Assembly: GCA_012799425.1 (NCBI GenBank)
Contig: JAAZLF010000513.1
Span: forward strand, 1-7,379
Source: Actinomycetales bacterium
Lineage (GTDB): Bacteria; Actinomycetota; Actinomycetes; Actinomycetales; Dermabacteraceae
Direction: 5' to 3'
DNA: 7,379 bases
Made by a program: the position numbers and the translations under genes. Below the pieces are notes generated by a model that saw only the letters and a list, made by a program, of their open reading frames with translations, did no database searches and was not told where the DNA came from. Shown piece after piece: positions 1 to 7,379 of the stretch (position 1 is the stretch's first letter; every line of letters starts with the position of its first letter).

Positions 1-1481
1 AGGAAGACTTCGCTGTCGCCCGCGCCTACCTCACCCAGGAGGCCAGCGCGGGCTGGACCCCGTCGGCAGGGATCACCATCTACTCCGGCAGCCACGAGCT
101 GAAGGTCGAGGAGGTGGCGCTGGGACGGCTCAGGCTGGTGCTGCAGGTCGTCTCCATGGTCGATGGCCGGGGCATGCGCAACCTGCTGGCAGGACCGGTC
201 GCACGGGAGATCGAGGTCGCGATCGAGCAGGTCGACGGCCAGTGGCGGCTCAGCGAGGTGCCCGACGGGATCTTCCTGTCGGAGGCGGCGTTCGAGACGC
301 TGTACGGCGCGGCACGCCTCTACTTCCTCGACTCCCGTGAGGAGCACTTGGTCCCCGACCATCGCTGGTTCCCGCTGCGACGAGGGGCCTCCGCTGTGCT
401 CGAGGGCCTCGTGGGCGGTCCTGCGCCGTTCCTCGAAGGAGCCGTGACCAGTCAGATCCCGCGCACCTCCGGGTCCTCCGAGGCCGTCATCAGCACGGGG
501 CCGGACGGCACTGCGCAGGTGGCGGTCCCGCCGGCGATCGCGCGGTTGGCACATGCGCCGAGGCTGCTGGCGCTGGCGCAGCTCGAGGCCTCCCTGCGCT
601 CCCTGCGTCCGATGCCGGGAGTGCGCCTGGTGCTGGAGGGGCAGGAGGTGACGCTGGACGATCAGGAGCGCATCGAGCGGGCCCTGCCCGGGCACCGTCC
701 GGTCGCTGCCGGCCCGACGGGGGTCATCTCTCTGGCCGACCCCGGTGCGTCTGCCGCTCCGGCCCAGCTCGTGCCGGCTCTCGAGGGCGTCGAGGTGTCC
801 TCCCCGGTGCTCGCGCACGACGGCGTGCTCGCCGCGGCATGCAATCGCGAGGGGACGAACGTGCTGATCGCCTCGACCGACGGCTCGGTGCCCGTGCGCG
901 AGGCCGCGACCGGCGGCGCCTTCGTCGCGCCCAGCATCGACGACGCCGGCTTCGTGTGGACCTCGACCAGATCGAGCTCCGGTGCGGTGCTGGCCCTGTC
1001 CGGGCAGGGGGCGGAGCATGATGCGAAGGTCGACGCCCCCTGGCTGAACGGACGGGAGGTCCTCTCTCTGCAGATCGCTGCGGACGCCACCCGGATGCTG
1101 GTGCTGTCCGAGGACGGCGGAGGGACCCGGCTGGATCTGTGCGCGGTGGTGCGGGACACGGCCGGGAACCCGACGGCGCTCACCGAGCCGACCATCGTGC
1201 GCACCTCCCTGACCGAGGTCATCGAGGCCCGTTGGTACGACGAGATCGCGGTGGCGGTGCTCGGGACGGAGTCCGCCACGGGGGATCGCCGGGCACAGAT
1301 CGTGGACCTCGCCTCGGGAGCGGACCCTCTGCCGTCCCTGCCCCCGGGGGCCGTGAGCATCGCCGGCTCCGCAGTGGCGGAGACGGTGTGGATCGGCGCC
1401 TCCGAGGGTGCGCTCCTGCACAGCGACGGCGAGACCTGGAACGAGGTCGACATCGAGGGCGGCGACCCGTCCTTCTACTGA
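1..1481 (+). CDS. lpqB: LpqB family lipoprotein with GerMN and beta-propeller domains, 5'-truncated by the window
   Basis: The frame is open from the window edge (first whole codon at base 3, reading EDFAVARAYLT) to TGA at 1479-1481, giving about 492 visible residues. Family members are roughly 550-600 residues, so the signal peptide and lipobox are missing upstream. The segment LYFLD...HLVPDHRW...GLVGGPAPFLEGAV (about bases 318-450) is characteristic of LpqB. A GerMN domain follows (about 387-659: dG.A.V..P, LALAQLEASL, VRLVLEG). The remaining ~250 residues (from about 715) form a low-conservation LpqB beta-propeller ending in SFY. In the family, LpqB is an outward-facing membrane lipoprotein that interacts with the sensor kinase MtrB and influences MtrA signalling, cell-wall homeostasis and division. 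mtrA and mtrB are therefore expected just upstream, outside the window. Family assignment is secure; the exact role in this organism is inferred. Confidence 0.93.
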   Translation, partial: EDFAVARAYLTQEASAGWTPSAGITIYSGSHELKVEEVALGRLRLVLQVVSMVDGRGMRNLLAGPVAREIEVAIEQVDGQWRLSEVPDGIFLSEAAFETLYGAARLYFLDSREEHLVPDHRWFPLRRGASAVLEGLVGGPAPFLEGAVTSQIPRTSGSSEAVISTGPDGTAQVAVPPAIARLAHAPRLLALAQLEASLRSLRPMPGVRLVLEGQEVTLDDQERIERALPGHRPVAAGPTGVISLADPGASAAPAQLVPALEGVEVSSPVLAHDGVLAAACNREGTNVLIASTDGSVPVREAATGGAFVAPSIDDAGFVWTSTRSSSGAVLALSGQGAEHDAKVDAPWLNGREVLSLQIAADATRMLVLSEDGGGTRLDLCAVVRDTAGNPTALTEPTIVRTSLTEVIEARWYDEIAVAVLGTESATGDRRAQIVDLASGADPLPSLPPGAVSIAGSAVAETVWIGASEGALLHSDGETWNEVDIEGGDPSFY

Positions 1482-1487
1482 TCCGAT

Positions 1488-1514
1488 GACCGGCTGCCGG
1501 TCCGCCCACCGGCA
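1488..1514 (+). terminator. Overlapping hairpins just after lpqB, possible weak terminator
   Basis: Two mutually exclusive stems lie 7-33 nt after the lpqB stop. GACCGG (1488-1493) pairs with CCGGTC (1497-1502) across a 3-nt loop. TGCCGGT (1495-1501) pairs with ACCGGCA (1508-1514) across a 6-nt loop. No T-run follows, as is common for hairpin terminators in high-GC actinobacteria. It could be a partial terminator or attenuator before comF, or chance pairing in GC-rich DNA. The rest of the 113-nt gap (1482-1594) shows no convincing promoter. Confidence 0.35.
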
Positions 1515-1580
1515 CGGTTCCTCCCCAGGGGTGCATGGTCCCCAGCAGACGCCTGGCCGTGCACCTCAGCGTCGTCGTGC

Positions 1581-1586
1581 GGTGAG
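1581..1586 (+). promoter_or_regulatory. Ribosome binding site of comF
   Basis: GGTGAG lies 8 nt before the ATG at 1595, so it favours that start over the in-frame ATG at 1604. The only purine-rich run near 1604 is GGAG at 1597-1600, which is too close to serve as its RBS. Confidence 0.45.
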
Positions 1587-1594
1587 ATCGATGC

Positions 1595-2389
1595 ATGGAG
1601 TGCATGGACGAGGAGGGCGCGCCGGATCGGCTGGAGCTGCTGCGCGAGGTCATCGCGCAGACCTGTGCCCTGGTGGCGCCGCGCCACTGCCCCTGCGGAC
1701 GGGAGGGGGCGTGGCTCTGCCGGAGCTGCGCCGCTCTGCTGCGTGCGGATCCGCAGCGCGTGGAGGCGTGCTGCGACGCCCTGCAGGAGCTGACGGCCGC
1801 GCGGGTGCGCGAGGAGGAGCGTGACGGGGTCCTCCTGCCGGCGGGAGTGGACCACACGCCGCTGCTGCCGGTGCTCGCGCTCGGCGAGTACGGCGGCGAT
1901 CTGCAGCGGCTGATCCTGGCATGGAAGAACGGCGGGATGCTCCACCTCGGGACCCGGATCGCCCCGGCCCTGGCCCCGGCGGTGGCGCACCTGGCGGGGA
2001 CCGCTCCCGTGCACCTGGTGCCGGTGCCCTCCCAGCGCAGCGCACGGCTGCGTCGTGGAGAGGACCACACCGCCGAGCTGGTGCGTGCGATGGAGCGCCG
2101 CGGCATCGGGCGCGCCCTGCTGCTCGGAGCACGGCCCACCACCGCCCAGGACGGCCAGGGCGCGCGTCAGCGCCGGACGAGGCAGATCCTGCTGTCGGGC
2201 CGCGGCGCCCGTATCGCGCGGCGGGCGGCGCATCCCGTGGTGATCGTCGACGACGTGGTCACCACCGGCTCCACCCTGCGCGGGATGCACGAGGCGCTCA
2301 CGGCCGCGGGGATGTCGGTGCTGGGTGCCGTGGTCGTCGCCTCCGCCCGGCTGCCGGCCGACGGAGGCACGTCTCCCGCTCGGAAGTGA
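1595..2389 (+). CDS. ComF family phosphoribosyltransferase-like protein
   Basis: The 264-residue protein has the usual ComF layout. A four-cysteine putative zinc site lies near the N-terminus (C32, C34, C42, C45; CPCG and CRSC). The central YGGDLQRLILAWKNGG (99-114) matches the family's Y.g.lr.ll..lK..g block. VPVPS (142-146) precedes an RG-type motif (R153 R154 G155). The type I phosphoribosyltransferase PRPP loop is VVIVDDVVTTGSTL (215-228), with the D219-D220 pair and T223-T224-G225 intact. The family is named for Bacillus ComF, a cytosolic competence protein, but most actinobacterial members lie in the mtrAB-lpqB-comF-hpf-secA block and their substrate is unknown. The fold is therefore clear while a role in DNA uptake is not shown. 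The start at 1595 is chosen from its RBS; 1604 is the alternative. It is probably co-transcribed with lpqB. Confidence 0.9.
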   Translation: MECMDEEGAPDRLELLREVIAQTCALVAPRHCPCGREGAWLCRSCAALLRADPQRVEACCDALQELTAARVREEERDGVLLPAGVDHTPLLPVLALGEYGGDLQRLILAWKNGGMLHLGTRIAPALAPAVAHLAGTAPVHLVPVPSQRSARLRRGEDHTAELVRAMERRGIGRALLLGARPTTAQDGQGARQRRTRQILLSGRGARIARRAAHPVVIVDDVVTTGSTLRGMHEALTAAGMSVLGAVVVASARLPADGGTSPARK

Positions 2390-2444
2390 ACTTTCGGGAC
2401 CGACGCCCAGGAAACCTCCGGTGAAACGTGGCATGCTGGTGACA

Positions 2445-2463
2445 CCCGCCACACGAAGGCGGG
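2445..2463 (+). terminator. 6-bp GC hairpin downstream of comF
   Basis: CCCGCC (2445-2450) pairs perfectly with GGCGGG (2458-2463) around a 7-nt loop, 55 nt past the comF stop. It could be a weak terminator for comF or part of the hpf leader. The following ACCCCCTTCATC is not a U-tract. Confidence 0.35.
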
Positions 2464-2537
2464 ACCCCCTTCATCAGGAGGTGCGACACCCAGCCGAAGA
2501 GCCATCGCGGCCGGGCTCAGAGCGGCCGCACCCGGAT

Positions 2538-2546
2538 AGGAGGAGA
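2538..2546 (+). promoter_or_regulatory. Strong ribosome binding site of hpf
   Basis: AGGAGGAGA lies 8 nt before the ATG at 2555. It is close to a perfect anti-16S match at ideal spacing, which fixes the hpf start and suggests high translation. Confidence 0.85.
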
Positions 2547-2554
2547 ACCCACTC

Positions 2555-3217
2555 ATGGAGATCAACGTCGTCGGACGCCACATGGACGTCCCGGATCGTT
2601 TCCGCCGCCACCTCGCTGACAAGCTCGACAAGGTCACCCAGTTCGCCCCCGCGGCACTCCGCGTGGATGTCGAGGTCTCACAGGAGAAGAACCCCAGGCA
2701 GGCGGAGCTCAGCGACCGCGTCGAGCTCACCGTGCATGACAACGGTGCGGTGATCCGTTCGGAGGCCCGGGCGGACGACCTCTACGGCGCGCTGGACATC
2801 GCCTACGGAAAGCTCCTCGAGCGTCTGCGTCGCGCCCGTGACCGCCGGAAGGACCACCGCCGGGGCCGGGACCGCGCCCACCAGGGCACAGGGGCGAGCC
2901 TTCGCACCATGCCCGCGGACCAGGAGCTGCCACCGGCGCTCCAGGAGCCCGCGCCGGAGCCCGCCGCCGAGTCCGAGGAGACCCCTCGCGCCGACGAGCT
3001 GGATCTGGCCGACGCCGGCAGCCCCGTGGTGATCCGCGAGAAGAAGCATGCCGCGACCCCGATGAGCATCGACGACGCGCTCTACCGGATGGAGCTCGTG
3101 GGGCACGACTTCTTCCTCTTCGTCGACGCCGAGTCCGGCAATCCCAAGGTGGTCTATCGCCGCAAGGGCTGGAACTACGGGGTCATCGAGCTCGAGTCCG
3201 AGAAGACCGCATCCTGA
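2555..3217 (+). CDS. hpf: Long-form ribosome hibernation promoting factor (HPF/RaiA family)
   Basis: The 220-residue protein has the two-domain layout of long HPF. The N-terminal S30AE domain (about 1-105) begins MEINVVGRHMDVPDRFRRHL and ends with the basic helix LLERLRRARDRRKDHRR (87-103), which in the family lies along 16S rRNA in the decoding and mRNA channel. A Pro/Glu/Ala-rich linker (about 120-155) follows. The C-terminal dimerisation domain (about 158-214) carries VVIREKKHA, PMSIDDALYRMELVGHDFFL and VYRRKGWNYGVIEL, all typical. Long HPFs dimerise through this domain to pair 70S ribosomes into 100S particles, or keep 70S inactive, in stationary phase or stress. The strong RBS at 2538-2546 and long leader suggest regulated high expression. 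The gene is followed 17 nt later by a very stable hairpin. The position just before the secA region matches other actinobacteria. Confidence 0.96.
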   Translation: MEINVVGRHMDVPDRFRRHLADKLDKVTQFAPAALRVDVEVSQEKNPRQAELSDRVELTVHDNGAVIRSEARADDLYGALDIAYGKLLERLRRARDRRKDHRRGRDRAHQGTGASLRTMPADQELPPALQEPAPEPAAESEETPRADELDLADAGSPVVIREKKHAATPMSIDDALYRMELVGHDFFLFVDAESGNPKVVYRRKGWNYGVIELESEKTAS

Positions 3218-3233
3218 GCAGTCACCGGGAGCC

Positions 3234-3270
3234 GAGGGCGGGAGGAGCGCACAGGCGCCCTCCCGCCCTC
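3234..3270 (+). terminator. Very stable hairpin terminator after hpf
   Basis: GAGGGCGGGAGG (3234-3245) pairs perfectly over 12 bp with CCTCCCGCCCTC (3259-3270). Inside, past a bulged A3246, GCGC (3247-3250) pairs with GCGC (3255-3258) around an ACAG tetraloop. It starts 17 nt after the hpf stop. No T-run follows, as often seen in actinobacterial terminators. It is the strongest RNA fold I found in the window. It could equally stabilise or define the hpf mRNA 3' end with partial read-through into the next gene. Confidence 0.8.
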
Positions 3271-3288
3271 CGCTGTGCCGCACCGGAC

Positions 3289-3300
3289 GGGGCCGGCCCC
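3289..3300 (+). repeat. 12-bp perfect palindrome next to the glycosylase start codon
   Basis: GGGGCCGGCCCC is its own reverse complement and ends 2 nt before the ATG at 3303. It covers the place where an RBS would sit. As RNA it could fold into a 4-bp stem with a CCGG loop and mask the weak GGACGGGG (3285-3292). It could be an operator, a translation-limiting element, or chance in GC-rich DNA. Confidence 0.4.
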
Positions 3301-3302
3301 TC

Positions 3303-4571
3303 ATGAATGCCGAGCTCACCTGGACCGCGGCCCGCAGGATCGCCCTGCGATCGCAGGGCATGGCAGGCGCGCGCCGCTCCGAGATGCCGACCGCCGCGGT
3401 GAACCGCCGCGCCCTGCGACGCACCCTGGAGCGCACACAGCTGCTGCAGATCGATTCGGTCAACGTCTTCGCCCGCGCCCATCACCTCCCCGTCTACACC
3501 CGCACCGGGAACTGGGACCCCTCCGCTCTCGAACGGGCGGTGCGCCCCGGCCCGCACCGGATCCTGCGCGAGAGCCTCGCCCATGAGGCCGCCTACACCG
3601 ATCCGGAGGTCCACCGGCTGCTGGCCTTCCGCCGCCGGGCCACCTCGCAGCGAGACTGGCGAGTGATCCGGGAGGTCGCGGTTTCCTCGCCCGAGCTGTT
3701 CGACCAGGTGCGGGCCGCACTGGACGAACTCGGTCCCTGCAGCGCCGCCGCAGTCTCGAGACATCTGGGAGACACCGATCGCGGCGAGGGATGGGGGTGG
3801 CGCCGCACCGACAGCCAGTGGGCGGTGGAGTACCTCTTCCGCACCGGTGAGCTGGACTGCGTGGGGCGCAACGCCCAGTTCGAGAGGCTCTACATCCCTG
3901 CGCAGGATGAGCCCGATCCGCCGGAGAAGGATGCCGCGATCCACGAGCTGGTGACGCGGGCCGCCATCGCGCTCGGCATCGCCGAGGTCTCCTCCGTGGC
4001 CGACTACTTCCGGCTGCGGGTGCGCGAGGTCCGTCCCGCGATCGAGGAGCTGCTGGCGCAGGGAGAGCTGAGAGAGGTCGAGGTCGCCCATCCCGCCGGG
4101 CCCCGCCGGATGCTCCTGCATCGGCACGCACCGCGCCCGGCTGCGCTGCGCACCGAGGCGCTGGTGAGCCCTTTCGACCCGATCGTGTTCCACAGGCCGC
4201 GCCTGGAGAGCCTTTTCGACGTCGACTACCGCATCGGCATCTACACCCCCGCCGCGCAGCGCATGCGGGGCTACTACTCCCTGCTGTTCCTTCTCGATGA
4301 TCTGTTCCCGGCACGGGTCGATCTGCGTGCGGATCGTTCCCGCCGGGTGCTCGAGGTGCGCGGCACCTATCGTGAGCCGCTGCCGCATCTGACGGCGTCG
4401 CGCCGGCCGGCGGACGATGCCGTGATCGCGGCGCTCGCCCGCGAGCTCGAGCGTGCCGCGCAGTGGCAGGGCCTGGGAGAGGTCGAGGTCCTCACCGGTG
4501 AGGGGACCGGTGACCTCTCCGCGGCGCTGGCCGCCCACCACGGCCGGTCCAGGGCGTGGCGCATGCCCTGA
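3303..4571 (+). CDS. Winged-helix DNA glycosylase of the YcaQ/AlkX (HTH_42) family
   Basis: This 422-residue protein matches the YcaQ-type family of cytosolic DNA glycosylases, which unhook interstrand crosslinks and remove bulky alkylated bases; relatives include Streptomyces AlkZ. The N-terminal helix [15 protein letters not shown] (6-20) is typical. [19 protein letters not shown] (47-65) holds the Q49-x-D51 pair corresponding to the catalytic QxD/QxQ motif. [20 protein letters not shown] (90-109) corresponds to the conserved W/L-aHEA block. Winged-helix segments follow (about 130-200), with [14 protein letters not shown] (287-300), [21 protein letters not shown] (313-333) and RVDLRADR (338-345). 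The family usually has Glu before the IYTP-type motif; here the residue is G312. ATG 3303 is chosen because it includes the conserved N-terminal helix; its RBS is weak. The gene separates hpf from secA, which are adjacent in many actinobacteria. Substrate is inferred from the family. Confidence 0.88.
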   Translation: MNAELTWTAARRIALRSQGMAGARRSEMPTAAVNRRALRRTLERTQLLQIDSVNVFARAHHLPVYTRTGNWDPSALERAVRPGPHRILRESLAHEAAYTDPEVHRLLAFRRRATSQRDWRVIREVAVSSPELFDQVRAALDELGPCSAAAVSRHLGDTDRGEGWGWRRTDSQWAVEYLFRTGELDCVGRNAQFERLYIPAQDEPDPPEKDAAIHELVTRAAIALGIAEVSSVADYFRLRVREVRPAIEELLAQGELREVEVAHPAGPRRMLLHRHAPRPAALRTEALVSPFDPIVFHRPRLESLFDVDYRIGIYTPAAQRMRGYYSLLFLLDDLFPARVDLRADRSRRVLEVRGTYREPLPHLTASRRPADDAVIAALARELERAAQWQGLGEVEVLTGEGTGDLSAALAAHHGRSRAWRMP

Positions 4572-4588
4572 TCCGGCGGCGCATGCCC
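4558..4588 (+). repeat. 11-bp direct repeat spanning the glycosylase stop codon
   Basis: GGCGCATGCCC occurs at 4558-4568 and again at 4578-4588, a 20-bp spacing (two helical turns). The first copy encodes the last residues of the glycosylase; the second lies in the gap. Each contains the palindrome GCATGC. It may be a paired protein site or a small duplication. Confidence 0.4.
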
Positions 4589-4599
4589 CCGCGCGCCGG
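4573..4599 (+). terminator. Hairpin after the glycosylase gene, likely terminator
   Basis: CCGGCG (4573-4578) pairs with CGCCGG (4594-4599). Beyond a bulged G4579, CGC (4580-4582) pairs with GCG (4591-4593) around an 8-nt loop. It begins 1 nt after the stop codon and lacks a T-run. It would insulate secA from upstream transcription. Confidence 0.5.
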
Positions 4600-4625
4600 C
4601 CCGTCTCACGTGAGGATGCGCGCAG

Positions 4626-4658
4626 GTGGTCACGTTCGGGGACCACGACGCTTACGAT
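4626..4658 (+). promoter_or_regulatory. Candidate secA promoter with an inverted repeat over the -35 region
   Basis: TACGAT (4653-4658) is a good actinobacterial -10 box. The best -35 is GTCACG (4629-4634) at an 18-nt spacer, a weak match. GTGGTC (4626-4631) and GACCAC (4641-4646) form a 6-bp inverted repeat that overlaps the -35, so a regulator could bind there. Transcription would begin near 4665, about 46 nt before the secA start. Confidence 0.45.
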
Positions 4659-4700
4659 GGGGCAGGCAACAGCCGCCCCGACGGCGGACACGCGATCTAT

Positions 4701-4705
4701 GGGAG
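4701..4705 (+). promoter_or_regulatory. Ribosome binding site of secA
   Basis: GGGAG lies 5 nt before GTG 4711. In-frame ATGs at 4699 and 4657 have no such site. The one at 4657 overlaps the -10 box, so 4711 is preferred. Confidence 0.55.
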
Positions 4706-4710
4706 CACGA

Positions 4711-7379
<2,669 letters not shown>

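Larger units (their letters stand above)
2390..2554 (+). promoter_or_regulatory. Leader region between comF and hpf, possible promoter and structured 5' UTR
   Basis: This 165-nt gap is the longest non-coding stretch in the window. It contains a perfect 6-bp hairpin (2445-2463), an AGGAGGTG sequence with no start codon at proper distance (2476-2483), and a second 6-bp stem GCGGCC/GGCCGC (2507-2512 with 2524-2529) just before the true RBS. A GGAAAC (2410-2415) followed 16 nt later by CATGCT (2432-2437) is a weak promoter-like pair, but it matches no sigma consensus well. An independent promoter for hpf is expected because the gene is usually stress or growth-phase controlled, but the sequence does not prove one. 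Confidence 0.35.

Noticed and set aside
1219..2452. Overlapping minus-strand open frames opposite lpqB and comF
   Set aside because: Arg/Ser/Pro/Ala-rich translations with no motifs, antisense to recognised genes.
2522..2529. Palindrome GCGGCCGC in the hpf leader as an operator
   Set aside because: An 8-bp GC palindrome is expected by chance at this base composition. I kept it only as part of the leader stem.

Overview
The window is a GC-rich stretch of actinobacterial chromosome. Nearly every codon in its genes ends in G or C. The gene order lpqB - comF - hpf - (YcaQ-type glycosylase) - secA matches the conserved actinobacterial block that normally follows mtrA-mtrB and leads into the SecA1 gene. 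Protein style (SecA beginning [14 protein letters not shown], long-form HPF) fits a Micrococcales/Dermabacteraceae-like organism such as Brachybacterium. That genus-level guess is an inference from memory, not a search result. All genes lie on the + strand.

Layout: 1-1481 is the C-terminal ~490 codons of the lipoprotein LpqB (N-terminus and lipobox lie outside the window). 1482-1594 is a short gap with two overlapping hairpins. 1595-2389 is a ComF-family phosphoribosyltransferase. 2390-2554 is a 165-nt leader with a hairpin, an orphan Shine-Dalgarno-like sequence and the strong RBS of hpf. 2555-3217 is the long-form ribosome hibernation factor. 3234-3270 is a very stable terminator-like hairpin. 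3303-4571 is a winged-helix DNA glycosylase of the YcaQ/AlkX family with an intact Q-x-D motif. 4572-4710 holds a hairpin, a candidate promoter and the secA RBS. From 4711 secA runs to the end of the window.

Together the genes cover envelope signalling and cell-wall homeostasis (LpqB, partner of MtrAB), protein export (SecA), ribosome protection in stationary phase (HPF), DNA repair (YcaQ-like) and a phosphoribosyltransferase of unsettled role (ComF). There is no CRISPR array, mobile element, phage gene, tRNA or rRNA. This is mostly a conserved housekeeping region, not an accessory island.

The most notable anomaly is at the 3' end. At about 7279-7289 the coding signal jumps sharply from the secA frame to the next frame. 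The new frame has near-perfect G/C third positions and reads like the middle of an Rv3235-family protein, a family often encoded just after secA. This suggests a deletion, frameshift or assembly join that removes the SecA tail, the intergenic gap and the start of the next gene.
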